Below, in pieces: positions 1-11,943 of a DNA stretch of 64,000 nt (positions within the stretch are counted from its first letter, which is position 1; every line of letters begins with the position of its first letter). The DNA is from Planococcus citri. Taxonomy: Eukaryota; Arthropoda; Insecta; Hemiptera; Pseudococcidae. Where the stretch lies: contig NC_088680.1 of assembly GCF_950023065.1 (NCBI RefSeq), positions 9,412,559-9,476,558 of the forward strand, in the 5' to 3' direction. Below the pieces are notes generated by a model, which did not search any database, was not told the DNA's origin, and worked only from the letters and a program-made list of their open reading frames with translations. A program made the position numbers and the translations under genes.

Positions 1-1572
1 CCACCCCTTATGTTTGCGTACCTATAGGTGAAGTGAAAAAAGAAATAAGTTCAGCCGACTGGAGGGTGGTTTCCTTGTAGTTTTTTTTCGCCTCTCACTC
101 TGTTCCATATTTTTTCGTCGACTCGTGTGCGTGTTTATACTTTTTATTTTTTTTTTAGTCTCTCATCGTTACGCTTCGATTAATTTTGATTATAGCCTTG
201 GCAGTGTGGCGAATGGCGATGATTTGATGGTAAATTAAGCACCGCTTATGGAGTTTTGTTGCCCAATTACACCGACGATGACGACGACGACGAGCTAAAT
301 TATGCTCGTTGAGTTTTCGAAATGAAAGAAAAAAAAAACAAAAAAGAAATTCGAGGAAATTTAGGCTATTTCTTCAAGGTTTCGTTGCTTTTTTTTCGTC
401 GTCGTCGTCGTCGTTGAATTATTAAATGACGATTATCGTAGGCTGATTTATCAATATTTTAACCCGGCCTGGGTAATTACCGTAATTTACATGGTTCGAG
501 AACATCTCATTTATTATTACGAGAATTTTTTTTTTTACTATATTGTTGGTCAATTGTGATGAATTTTTGTGTAGTTCTCAATACCCTTGTGTATAACTTT
601 TTCGTCGCAGTTGGAAAAATATCGACATTGAACACATCAGGGGTAGTTCACTAGTGGAATTGGTTTCAAAATCGATGTCATTGCGAAGGAGGTTGATGAA
701 ACTCATCGGCTAGGTGTCCTAATTTAGTATAAATTACTGTAAATTTCCTTTATCAAAACGTCGATGGTTTTTGAGCCCATAAGCTGTTTTTGATCCGCAC
801 CCTGAAGAGCAGGACCTCTCAAAATGTGTATTTTTTCTGCGAATTTACGTCTTCTCAGGCTGTATTTAACCGAGTGATTCGAAATTCTCATACAAAGGTG
901 GAGGTACTGGAGGGCAATGACCTTGAATTTAAAAAAACCGACTCCGAATACAACCTCAAAATCTGCTTTGAAAAGTTCAAATCCTCGTGGAGAGGATCCA
1001 AATTTTGGAGGCAGACCAAATAAAAAATCATTTCATCACTTTTTTCAGAGTGCTTTTCAGTACTGATGATTTTTTCAGAATTTTTCGAAGGGCAAACAAT
1101 TTTAAAGTTTGGTTTTTCGCCATTTAAATGCAAGGCCATTTTGAGCTGACATGAGAGACGATTTTTCTCGACATTTTTTGTGAGACCTTGCTAGGAAAGA
1201 AGAAAAAATCATTGTGATTGGCTCCTTCCCCCCTCCCTCTCCGGTTTCCAGACAAGTGGACGAGATTTCAATTGGAATTTTTTGTGATAATGCCCCCTGT
1301 TTTGATGACTGATTTCTTGGGACTACTACACTTTGCACATAGAAAATTATGTTGGCTACTTTTTAAAGCTGATTGAGAGAACTTTCAAAAATTTCAAAGC
1401 TGAGTTTTTTTTTTGGAAAGCCAATTTTTCAAAATCCAGCCAAATTTCGGAGCCATGATTTAAAAATATGGGATTTGCAAAACTGTATGGGGTCAGAAGC
1501 CCCAAAATTTTGATCAAAATGTAAAAAAGGGTGAAATATTGCGTGACATAAATATTTTCATTCCTGGTGTAG
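1..1572. other. non-coding stretch, no gene recognised
   Basis: I see no convincing coding sequence here. Open frames are short, AT-rich and resemble nothing I recognise. The stretch holds two trinucleotide patches in opposite orientation: GAC-type at about 271-294 and TCG-type at about 397-416. There are also several T or A homopolymers. It could be intergenic or intronic. Confidence 0.6.
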
Positions 1573-1794
1573 GGACGGGTTAAGAATATCCTTATGGTAC
1601 CCTCTGCCTGTTGTAAAAGGCGACTAAAAGAGGACCAGGCAAGTGCGGAGGCCTAGATAGCAGCCCTATCACCCTGATGTATCTGGCATGGCTGGTAACA
1701 AAGTCAGACAAAAATCAACCTTACTCAAAATACACAAACAACAGGAAACGGATTGAACAATGGGATCCCAGGCTGAGGTGAACCCCTGGTTAAA

Positions 1795-2524
1795 ATGCAC
1801 GCAAACAAAAGAAAATTTAAATTCGGAAACTGGAATGTGAGAGGATATGTAGCCAGGGAAGCAGAAATAAACGAAATTCTAAGCAGCAGAAATATAGACT
1901 TTGCTGTGATGTCTGAAACAAAGAAGAAAGGAAGTGGAACAATCGAGTCTGGAAATTACATCGTTATCTACAGTGTAGTCGGCGAGAAAACCAGAGCTGC
2001 AGGCAGCGTGATGTTACACATACATAATAAACACAGTGAAAACATCGACTCATACAACATATGGCATGAAAGAATTGTATCAGCAAGGATGAGATTGAAA
2101 AAAGACTTTCTTACAATAATCGGAGTATATGCACCAGAAGAGGGAAGAGAGGAACAAAGCGAAGAGTTCTATGAGCAACTATAGAGGGCAGTACAAGCAG
2201 TAAATCCAGAAGATAAATTGATAATAGCAGGAGACTTGAATGCTCAGGTAGGAGATAAGTGTTTAAAGAGAGTAACTGGTATGTATGGAACAGAAGGAAT
2301 GAATACAAATGGGAAGAGACTGATTGATTTTTGCATTTTTAATGAACTGAGAATCATGAATACATTCTACCAACACAAAAAACATCACAAGATGACGTGG
2401 AGCAATACAAGAGGACAAAGCTCAATGATCGACCATTTTATAGCCAACGAAAACACACGCAAAGAAATTCTTGGATGTAAGAACATACAGAGGTTTAGAA
2501 ATAGGCACTGACCATCATTTTGTT
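1795..2524 (+). pseudogene. LINE endonuclease domain (APE/EEP type), broken
   Basis: This part encodes the target-nicking endonuclease of the LINE. Seen in order: the NWNVRG start motif; MSETKKKG with the metal-binding glutamate; GVYAPEEG; GDLNAQVGD at 2230-2256 with the catalytic D and N; and TDHHFV at 2507-2524 with the terminal Asp-His pair. The first frame is stopped by a TAG at 2182-2184 and resumes in the same frame. A frameshift between about 2470 and 2500 moves the TDHHFV motif to the next frame. All catalytic motifs are still legible, so decay is moderate. The ATG at 1795 is the first in the open frame, but the protein may begin upstream in an undamaged relative. Confidence 0.85.
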
Positions 2525-3322
2525 CAAGGAGTAATGAGAATGGAAACAACAAGAATACCAGCCAGGAAAAATGAAAAGAAAATCAACACAAGAGCCCTGG
2601 ATGACCCAACCAACCAATGGCTGTACCAAAGACGGATGAACATCATAAATGAAGAGATACCAAAAAGCCAGGACATAGAAGAAGAATGGAAAAATATCAA
2701 ATCCATTGTGACAAAAGAGGCAAAAGAAAGCCTAGGAATGGTTCCCTGCAGAATCTGTGCAAAGTGAATAAAGAATTGGGACAACAAAATCCAAGAACTC
2801 ATACAAAAGAAAATACAGGCATTTTTCTAATTCATGAGCACAAAACTTGAGGTTGATGGTGAAGAATATCAAAAACAGTCGGCAAAAGTTAAGAGAAAGT
2901 CTAGGAAATTACAGAGAGAGAGCTGGGAAAATGTCATCACATTCCTGGAGCATGATACATACAAGTTATGGCCAAAGGTGTATAAGATCATAAGGAGAAT
3001 TGACACAAATTTTAACGAAAGAGTGGGCTTGCCAAAAATTAAAATCAATGATGCAAAGGAATATTTTGAAGAACTCTGGAGTGATGAAAATGCACAAGAT
3101 ACAATGATAGAAGATGAAATTGGAGAAACAGAAGACAGAATTTCATTTAAAGAGCTACAAGAAGCTTTGAAAACAGCAAAAAATGCAAAAGCTCCAGGAG
3201 AAGATGGCATACCAACAGAAGTGTACAAATACACAAGTGGTGAATTTAAAAGAAGACTGCTGGAATTCCTAAATAGGATGTACCAAGAAGAAAAGGTGCC
3301 TGAAGAATTCAAAGCAGCAATT
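2525..3322 (+). pseudogene. LINE linker and N-terminal reverse transcriptase, broken
   Basis: The reading path continues in the frame of TDHHFV through a lysine/glutamate-rich, probably helical linker. It is interrupted by a TGA near 2765 and a TAA near 2828. From about 2834 the frame is open to the junction with the nested element. It contains the RT entry motif APGEDGIPTEVYK (about 3191-3229), which corresponds to the region before palm motif A in RTE-like enzymes, followed by FLNRMYQEEKVPEEFKAA. The natural continuation is found after the insertion, at 3954 onward. Confidence 0.8.
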
Positions 3323-3953
3323 GAATCGGTGGGAACGGAAAGGGGCTAAGTCCATTTTCGCACTTTTCAGAAATAACAAAAAACTGATCTATTTAAAAAT
3401 CAAAAATTTTTGGTAAACATGCTTAAGGTCATTGAAAGAGGACACCAAGACACAATTTTTAGCTCTGTTTAGAAAAAAAAATATTCACGTGCGCCGGCGC
3501 TGTTGCTGCCTAAACAAATGGGACTTAGACCCTTTCTGCACCCAATCGACAAAATTTCTTTTGAAATTGCTCGGGCACGAATGGGGCTTGATTCTACATC
3601 TAAGTACATCATTTAGACTGCTATCTCGTTTAAATTGACCAAAAACCCCTTGAGTTCTAAGACTTTTTGCCAAAGTTGTTAATTTTTTCATCATTTTTCA
3701 GTTCCGAGATTAACTTAAATTTCAAAAAATGGTCTTCTCAAAAATGTTAGTTATTTTTCAAGGAATCAAAAAAATTTTACAAAAAAGTCATAAATGCGGA
3801 TCCGCCCTTTTTCTGCGCCCAAATACCACTTTCCCGGCAGTTTTGCGGAAATCTGACATCACCAGTCGATCCGCCGTACTTTGAAACCCCTATATCCGTG
3901 AAAAATGTTTTTTCCAAAAATGTGACTTGTTACCTTTCCGTTCCCACCGATTC
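3323..3953. mobile_element. nested MITE-like element with 21-bp perfect terminal inverted repeats
   Basis: The element begins GAATCGGTGGGAACG and ends with its exact reverse complement. The perfect match runs 21 bases (3323-3343 and 3933-3953), and a further imperfect stretch inside also matches (AAGTCC/AAGTCAC followed by ATTTT). It is about 631 bp long and carries no transposase. The flanking AATT (3319-3322 and 3954-3957) may be a 4-bp target duplication; because it is palindromic the boundary cannot be fixed exactly. Removing the insert joins the two halves of the host LINE RT in a sensible order, which proves insertion after the LINE. The superfamily is not recognised. Confidence 0.85.
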
Positions 3954-4608
3954 AATTGTAATACCACTGTTCAAGAAAAGCGATATGTCAAACCTAAAAA
4001 ACTACCGAGGAATAAGTCTACTCAACACCTGCTACAAGATTTATGCAAAAATACTGGCGAAACGACTGGCAGATTATGCGGAAGAAAAGTTGTCAGAAAG
4101 TCAAAACGGATTTAGAAAAGGAAGATCATGCACTGACACAAGTTATACAGTAAAACTACTGATGGAAAATAGGATCAAATACAACCTAGAAACACACATG
4201 TGCTTTATAGACCTGGAAAAAGCATATGATAGGGTCAATGAAAAAAACTGTTTGAAGTCCTAAAAGATGAAGAGATCACATATAAATTTATAAAATGCGA
4301 AAGGTAATAAACAGCATATATAAGAACACTACAATAAGAGTATGGATTGGAAATAAACTCTCAGAACAACCAGAAATAAACAGAGTAGCCAGGGATGCCC
4401 ACTGACTTGTGTTTTATTCAACATGTACATGGATCACATGGTAAAAGAATGGCAGAAAATGAAGCCGAAAGGAATCAAAACAGATATAAGGTAGGAAATA
4501 GGTATGAACAGTACTATTCGCAGATGATCAAGCAGTACCTGTCGAAACAGAAGATGACCTACAGAGATCAATGTACAATCTAACAAAGACATCAGAAAAG
4601 TATGATAT
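3954..4608 (+). pseudogene. LINE reverse transcriptase palm, broken and 3'-truncated
   Basis: After the nested insert the RT resumes with IVIPLFKK, then NYRGISLLN (about 4000), ESQNGFRKGRSCTD, and motif A FIDLEKAYDRVN (4204-4239, catalytic first Asp). A one-base slip in an A run near 4244 changes frame. More slips follow before QGCPLT (about 4390-4407) and LFADD (4514-4528), the motif C with the paired aspartates. The homology fades just after LTKTSEKYDM near 4608, where typical RT thumb and C-terminal sequence should follow. No functional protein can come from this copy. Confidence 0.85.
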
Positions 4609-7600
4609 GAGAAATTTGTCTTCATTAATGATATACTTTCGAATGTTTCTAATGTTCAAGATGTTTTGGTTTTTTGAAATTTCAAGCAATAATTCAGTTT
4701 TTTTTTATACTAATATTTTCAGCCAAGTTTCGAAAAATCATTCTTCAATGATGCTCAAAATTTCAGAAATTATTCATTTTAAAACTTTTTAAGCAGTAAA
4801 AGTCTTACAATCTTGCACTTGTTTTAATCTTCAAGAATTCACACAAAATCATTGAAATCATCAGTTTTGTTGCAAAAATTTTAATCCAATTTTTCATTTA
4901 ACCCTCTCTCTTTCAAACTTAATCAAGGGTGTAACGTATCAAGAAATCCAAACACGACCACTTCGAAAAAAATTCTGAAAAAATACATTTTAGAGAAAAT
5001 TTTTCCGTTTGTTTATATGTTATTGAATTTTCCTGTCTCCAGGAAACGATAATCGCAAAAACCCTTTTCATTGCCTTTTTTTGAACATTTTTAGTACCTT
5101 GAAAAAAAAAAAAACGATTTCGTAGTAACGAAATTAAAAATTGAATGATGCATTTTAAAATTCTGCTTTTTCGCTTTAATCTACTCCAATAAATTCATTT
5201 TTCAAAAGCCACCCATGTCGTGAAATTTTTTCAGTCATTTGCTTACGTCAAAATAGAGTAATAAATTGCCCATGAAAAAGCTTCGTGGAATCGAATAAAT
5301 GTAGGAAAAAGTAATAAGTAATTCAAGAAAAGGGGGATCGAATTTTACCTATTGCTAAATTATTCCTTGTTTGTTTGTTTTGTTATCACCACAATTGCTC
5401 AAAACGAGAAAGTCAAATGTCAAAATATCATCATCATCATTTTTTTTTAATATCCAGAAATGTAACTTTTTTTCTCATAAGTTGTTCATAAGTTGATAAA
5501 AAATTATTATCAAATTATTCCAAGTCCTGGTCTCATTTTGAAAGCAATTCAGTTTCAAAGTCTTTTCAATACTTCAGCTAAACGAATAGATGTTCCCCTC
5601 TCTCATTCCTTTCTTTCCCCGCTTCCTCCCTCCCTCCCAAAAGAGCCAACGTTTCAACCATATTTTAATTGAAATTTTCGAAATGATTTTTTTTTGGAAA
5701 TAATTTCCAGTGTTTTGATTGGTTCATTTCATTTTTTTTTTCAATAAAAATACAAACATATTTTTTTCAAATACTGAAAAATAAATAATAATCGAAATTT
5801 TGAAAGATGGGGGGGGGGCTGGACACCGGATTAGATAAAAATAAAATAGGCTGAATTTTCGACGCATTTATTAGGCCAGGTCATTTCGCAACAATTTTTT
5901 ACAAGGTTCCATCAAATTCTTGAAAAAAAAATCCACTTAACTAAGAACATTTTTTTTTTAGTCTGTTAGCTCTAAAAATACACATTTGAGTCGGCAATTG
6001 TCGACTTTAATAACGTGCCCATGAGATGAAATCGACATAAAGACCCGATGACGACCACCGATTTATCCAACTTCAATCTTTGATTCTTTACTCAAACCTC
6101 TGCTCATAAAGTCGTCGTTTTCCTAGTTCGAGTCATAAAACAGAAAAGTCGAAGACGTGTTTTTTTTGTTTTTTTGTAGACTTGTTTTTTCCAATTCTCA
6201 TCACGTTATTTTATCTTGCATCTCATACGTAGTAGTAAGTACGCTTCGATAAACGCGAAAAGAGTTGATTTGGCAGGTGAATAGGTCGTCGGAAGTGTGC
6301 AATTTGATGGGAAATTTATCGATTGTATTTTCTGTGTTTTTTTTCCTCTCTCCTCCTACCAGGTATTCGTATACCTAGTTTTTTTTTGGTTGTTTTATTT
6401 TACAGTCGTTATACTGTTTTGTTTTATAGCATACGAGTTTTCAAACCGATACTTTCGCATTGGGAGCTGAATTAATGCGAATTCCCTTCCCTCCTCCTCC
6501 TCCTCCGTTTGCTCAACACTTTGAACGATGATAAGTAGGTAGACGAACAACTCGCACAGGTTATTAGCCAAATGTGCTCGAATAAATTGCCCATCGTTAA
6601 AGGTAGGCTCACCACTTTTTGCAACTTTTTCCTAAAATTCGCCCCTCTTCCTTCGGCCCATCTAGTCGGTTGAGGTTTTACGTAAAGTAGCATCCGAGTA
6701 AGTAAACTGGTATTATGTAAATGAGATTCGAAATTGGATATTTGTTCATTTTTCGAGACGTAGCCAGAGATTTACCTACCTTGGTTCGTCGTCGTTGTCG
6801 TTGTCGTTCTCGTTGTTGTCGTCGAAAGAGACGGATTCATATTAAAAGTAAGGTTATTACGCGAATGTGGATGTAGATGAATTGTGTACGCCCGAGAGAT
6901 GATTTGATTTTGTTATCTCATCCCCTTATTCCCCCCCTACTTACTTGTTCTTTCAACCGAACCATGTTTCCTGTTACGGTTTTCAGATGAATTGGTTAAC
7001 CTCTTATGGGTGTGTGTGTGCAACTGTGCAGTGTGCCAAATTATAAAGCAACAAGTTCCCTGACCTTATAGAAAATGTCAGCTGGGGAAATATAAAGCAC
7101 AATGCTAGCTGCTTTAATTTGCGTAATGTAGAAGTGATTTCAAATTCTCGAATAAAAAATATACGAATAATTATAATCGTAATATAATTGAATAATAAAT
7201 GAAAATTTCGATTTTTTTCTTTTTATTAATTTATTCGACGAATTGCTGTCGTTCTCGTTTCGATTGGAAATAAAAACTTGGTATTTTATTAAGGCTTCGG
7301 TAATTTAAAAGTTAGTATTTTTAATTTAATCATAAAAATAAGTTTCAACGAAGAAATTACCCGCAACATGGCGAATATTAATATATATTTTAGCAAATAA
7401 TTACCAAACTACATAAAATTATCGATATTGAGCATTTTGCATACTTTTTTTTTGAAAAAAAAAATCAATGGAGGTGGAACTTTGAAAATTGAAGCGATAT
7501 TTTAAGAAAATTACGAAGTCGAATTCCAACCCCCCCCCCCACCCTCACTCGCATTACTTATTACTTTTTCCTACTTTTATTTAATTCCACGAAGCTTTTT

Positions 7601-7989
7601 TCGTGGCCAGTTTATTAGGTACTTATTTGACGTAAACAATTGATCAATTTGTTTCATTGACACAAGTCGACACAAGTCAACACAACAATTGGCTGAAAAA
7701 ATTCCACAACGTGGATGGCTTTTGAAAAATGAATTTATTCGAGTATAGATTAAAACAAAAGGGCTGTATTTTAACAAAAGGGCTGTATTTTAATGCATCA
7801 TTCAATTTTTAATTTCGTTATCACGAAATCGTTTATTTTTTTTTCAAGGTAAAAATGTTCAATAGAGGGCTGTAAAAAGAGTTTTTGCAATTATCGTTTC
7901 CTAGTGACAGGAAAATTCAACGATACACAAACAAACTAATAAATTTTTCCAAAAATGCGTTTTTTTCAGAATTTTTTTTTGAACTGTTG
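4609..7989. other. non-coding stretch with one arm of a dispersed repeat
   Basis: No gene is recognised. About 4850-5170 is homologous, in inverted orientation, to the two halves 7795-7989 and 8903-9005 that flank the element at 7990-8902. Shared landmarks are AACGAAATTAAAAATTGAAT near 5125 and its reverse complement near 7810, and a CAGGAAAACG-like motif near 5040. From about 5990 to 7580 the DNA is unique and contains TCC repeats at 6489-6506 and TCG/TTG repeats at 6786-6824. It could hold regulatory sequence, but nothing specific is visible. Confidence 0.6.
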
Positions 7990-8902
7990 GGTAAATGTGC
8001 CTAAGTTTGCGCACCTAATTTTCAAACAGCCACTACTTTTTATGAAAAGCAGCTAGAATATTGAAATCTGTACAGAAGGTTCCTCAAACATTTGGCTATG
8101 ATTTGCCCCAGAAATAAAATTTTAAATCGATTTAGTTTTTGATATTTTGACCAAAAACCAAAAAAAGTCAGATGCGCAAACTTAGGCATAATTATGCCTT
8201 CCTAAGATTGCGCATTCACCTTCTCAAGATTGTGCACCAGTGAAAAACATAGAAATTCGTCAATATTGTTTAATTAATGATGAAAGCAAACAAAATGTCT
8301 CACACGAATGTGCATTTGAAACTTCTGAGTGAACCACACTGGAAATGCGCTCATATCTGGTATTTCCAGCATTACCCCCATTTCTCCCTAGCTTTTGACA
8401 AGGAGTAAATTCAATATACGTGTATAAGGTGTCATTTCATTCAAATAAATTGGATTCTTAATGATAATTTTGAAAAGTATCATTATTAGTCTTAGAAAAG
8501 TAGCAAAAAATAAAAATCGCAATCTTTTGTTAGGCACAGGGGTATTTTTTTAAAAAATTGAAAAATTGAAACCTAATTAAAGCAGAAAGTACTTGAAATA
8601 TGTGCTTGTTATAATCCCCAGACAATGACGAATCTAAAAACAGCTTATTTAGATTTCTACTGCCATTTCCATAAAAATTTTCACGTGCGACTTTTATTGG
8701 AAAAGTTATAAAAAAATTTGAAAAAAAAATTTTTCGCTTGTCATTTCGCGACACTTGGTGCTACCATCACCAAAAAACGTGAAGTATGGTCATTTTGATT
8801 CTTCTTTCAAGTAAAGGCGGTATCAATGTTGTAACTCTCACTGGTTCTGAGAAATCGTTACTGCGCAATCTTAGGAAGCGCGCAAACTTAGGCACATTTA
8901 CC
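7990..8902. mobile_element. MITE-like element with 23-bp perfect terminal inverted repeats
   Basis: The termini are exact reverse complements over 23 bases (7990-8012 and 8880-8902), starting GGTAAATGTGCCTAAG. Related TGCGCAA...TTAGG motifs recur inside, near 8172-8215 and near 8862-8880, as expected for subterminal transposase-binding repeats. A TA dinucleotide lies symmetrically near each end (7992-7993 and 8899-8900), so a TA target duplication of Tc1/mariner type is possible but not separable from the repeat. The element splits a dispersed repeat whose uninterrupted paralogue lies inverted at about 4850-5170. There is no coding capacity. Confidence 0.85.
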
Positions 8903-9089
8903 ATTCCTGTTTGGACTTTTTAATTTTCAATTCATTGCGTTTTAAAAAATTTTACCAGAGAGAAAGTCGAATTAAAAATTGGATTGAAATTTGTCCAACA
9001 AAATTAAACATTTTAGTCATTTTATGTGAATTTTCAAAATTTGAAAAAAATTGCGAGATTGTGAAACTTTTAAAACATTAAAAAATTAC
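8903..9089. repeat. second half of the dispersed repeat split by the element at 7990-8902
   Basis: The first hundred bases continue, in inverted orientation, the homology to about 4860-4960; for example a TTAAAAATTGGATTGAAAT stretch matches the opposite strand there. No coding sequence is seen. Confidence 0.55.
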
Positions 9090-10104
9090 CAATTTCTGAA
9101 ATTGATGTAGACTCAGTATCCAAAGATTTGTGGGGAAAAGGTAAAATCAGAGGTGAGCGGGTACTGCGCCAGGAGTAAGGAATTTGATCCTCAATTGTCT
9201 CACAATGAACTAGAAATGAACTGATAAGCAGAAGAGGACAAAAAAAACTGGAGAAAATGTCGCCCAAACGGGCTGAAAATTTGGGCCTAGGAGGTTTTCA
9301 AGGTGCTGAGTTCATTGCTGATATCGGTTTCCCACAAAACTCACGCCATCACTTGGAAACGGGTGTTGAAATGCACTCTTGAGGATGGTATTCAAAGTTT
9401 TTAGCAAAAATGTGAATTTTTCGAAATTTGAATTCGTTCCTGGGTGGTTTTCGGAATCGAAGAATTCATTGCGATGATCGGTAGCCTGCTACAGTTTGAT
9501 GGGAAGCCTGTGTGGCGGTTTTGCACAATGAAAAGTACCAAAAATGCCACTTATGCGCATCTCCCAAGAAAATGAAGGTCATATTCGAAATCAGCGACCC
9601 AAAATTAGTCCAAAACCGTCTTTGTTGTGGGCCAGTAGCTCACTTTTCTCCATTGTTGTTGGACTCCACCATTGCCCACTAGGGGGTGGGCAGAAGGGAC
9701 CAAAAAACCACTGGAGAAAATGTCGCCCAAACGAGCTGAAAATTTGGGCCCGGGGGTTTTTTGGGACGGCGAATTCAATGCCGCAAACCGCAGCTCATGA
9801 AACCTCTTTGTTCTCCTGCAAACTGGGTTTGAATTCGCCAAAAAGATGAAATTTCAAGTTTTTGACAAAAATGTGATTTTTTCAAGGACAAGAACGGTTT
9901 CCAGGGGGGTTTTCAGGGTCGAGGAATCCATTGCGATGATCGGTAGCCTGCTACAGTTCGATTGGAAGCCTGTGCGGCGGTTTTGCACAATGAAAAGTAC
10001 CAAAAACCCCACTTACGCGCATCGCCCGTGAAAATGAACGTCATATTAGAAATCAGCGACCCAAAATTAGTCCAAAATCGTCTTTGTTGTGGACCAGTAA
10101 CAAC
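9090..10104. repeat. satellite family, long (~462-bp) units, left block
   Basis: The block holds about two units of the same family that forms the array at 15419-17690. Landmarks per unit are CCACCATTGCCCACTAG, GGACGGCGAATTCAATGCC and CGGTAGCCTGCTACAGTT. Unit spacing here is about 462 bp. The left edge carries a divergent form with GGTGCTGAGTTCATTGCTG (about 9300) that recurs at the right edge of the whole array near 17690. Open frames of about 100 codons on both strands are by-products of the repeat and have no recognisable domain. Confidence 0.8.
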
Positions 10105-11943
10105 AATTAAAAATAATAGCATAGAATGGACGCAGAATCTCAAATAATTTCTTTTGGGACTGGGTCGTCATTTTTCTCAAAACAAATTGGGTACAGGGTC
10201 TTCAGTGAAAAAACACGGTTTTTTCGAAAATACTCCCAACTTTGAGGGCCTATGCTTTCCTTTTAGGGGCACTTCTAGAGCTAGCATTTTTCTATGCAGC
10301 TTTCAACTCAAAATGACGGTTTTTGCTGTAATTGATAAAAATTCACAGTTTTTTCCCCATTATTTCGCGATCCACCCAATCTACTAGGTAGGTATACTCA
10401 TTGTGTTTTCAATGTACATTGTACTTGGTAGGTAACTCACATACAAATTTAATGGTCGACACCAAAAAGAAACCTTTCTGATAGGTTTGAGTTAGATACT
10501 ATGTGCTTGAAAAATACGTAATTCAAGAAAATCTTGATTAAGAACTTGCATGACGTTAATTGCGCTATAATGAAGCACTTTCATCAAAAATCTAATTTTT
10601 GGGCAACCCCTTTCCACAATGTGGCCTTTAGGAGGATCCAACTGCAAATAAAACTTCATATTCGTGTTCAGCGAGTTCGATTCATATGATAACGATACCC
10701 ATATTGTCAATCTACTTTCGCCCCAAAATTTGTGAGAGGGGGTGCCTATGGCCCCAAAATTGGAGTTTCAAGAAGTAAGTTGGTTTTCTATTGTTTCTGG
10801 AGGCCAGAATGCAAAATTACAGATCGAATTTTTTTGGTGGTGGCGTGACCCAAAAAACACAATTTTGGGTGTTTTTTGAGTTTTTGAAGATGGCCCACCT
10901 GGAGGGAAAATTTGAAAAAAAATACCAATTATAGTATCTACTCATGCAGATATATTTTTGAAAAAAATTCATGTGCTTAAATTAGGTTTGAATATACTTA
11001 CGGCAATTTCAAATTTTCTTTTGTCAATATCTTCCCCCTGGGGAGCCAACAATTTTTGAAAAAATTTACATTGCTAGAATCATATCTTCTTCAAGTACAT
11101 ATTTTGAGTGAATACAGATTTTTTTTCAAAACTCGTTGAAGCATGATCCCTCTCCCCAAAAAACGTTTTTTCGCTATTGTGAGCAAGGGAGGTGGGGTGG
11201 GGGAATTTTTTTGGCTCCAACATTTTTTTTAAAGGTACCCAACGATGTTTCATCAAAGTTTCAGAAATCTGAGGACAGGGGCATTTCACCTATTTTACTC
11301 AGGAATACCCTTTCAACTATCTTGATACATACATTTAAGCAAAAATACTTCTGCGCGTGTAGTTTTACCGTACGATCGCGCGGTATAAATGAATTTTCAA
11401 TTACACATTCTGAGGTAAAATTTCACGCTGAACAACTTGGTTCTCTTCAATTTCGGCCATTTGTCCATATTTTTGGAGAAAAACGTAAAAAACGTGGTTT
11501 TTTGAGAGTTTTTTGAGCTTTTGAGCTTGACCCACCACTCCAAATGGCCGGGTGATGATTTCTATAGAAAGTAGACCTGAAAATACATATTTGACGAAAA
11601 AATCGTTTTGGTATGTTTTTTTGTTCCGGAGTAATGTTGATTTAAAGTTTTCTTTTGTCCCTCCTTCTCCCCCCATGCGATGAAAAATTCTGAAAAAATT
11701 CAGGGAGGTACCCCAATGTATCCTCTAACTATATTCGTTTACAGAATAAATTTATCTAAATTACTCGCTGATGCAGAATTTTTCCCCTGAAAAACGCATT
11801 TTTTGGCCCCCCTGCCTGAGTGGGATGGGGTGGGGAGCGGGTTATGGGCCCAAAATTATTTTTTGGGGGTACTAAACATACCCTGTGAGTTTCATCGAAA
11901 TCCGAGGTAAAGGGCATTTTGCCTATCTTATCGTTCCCCATAC
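10105..11943. other. 1.84 kb block interrupting the satellite, with an internal diverged duplication
   Basis: Satellite sequence stops within GGACCAGTA at about 10104 and resumes at TTGTTGATTCCACC near 11944, with about 16 bases of the unit lost. No terminal repeats or target duplication are obvious, so a clean transposon insertion is not shown. Inside, the segment around 11140-11300 and the segment around 11780-11930 are diverged copies about 635 bp apart. Both contain a G-rich stretch followed by a TTTCATC...AAATC.GAGG...GGGCATTT.CCTAT pattern. No gene is recognised. Confidence 0.55.

Larger units (their letters stand above)
1573..4608 (+). mobile_element. decayed non-LTR retrotransposon (RTE-like LINE) with endonuclease and RT
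   Basis: A single LINE on the plus strand can be followed from a 5' leader, through an APE-type endonuclease, to a reverse transcriptase. The leader at about 1573-1794 has the CTCTGCCTGTTGTAAAAGGCG type often found before such elements in insects. The order EN then RT in one reading path, and motifs such as GFRKGRSCTD and FIDLEKAYDRVN, fit the RTE side of the LINE tree; clade assignment is from memory of motifs and is not certain. The copy is dead: it has a nonsense codon, several frameshifts, further stops and a nested inverted-repeat element. It ends abruptly after the RT motif near 4608 with no 3' UTR or poly(A), so it is truncated at the 3' end, which is unusual for a LINE and suggests a later deletion or rearrangement. 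Confidence 0.85.

Noticed and set aside
10105..11943. Transposon insertion with defined ends interrupting the satellite
   Set aside because: About 16 bases of the unit are missing at the junction and neither inverted ends nor a target duplication is visible.
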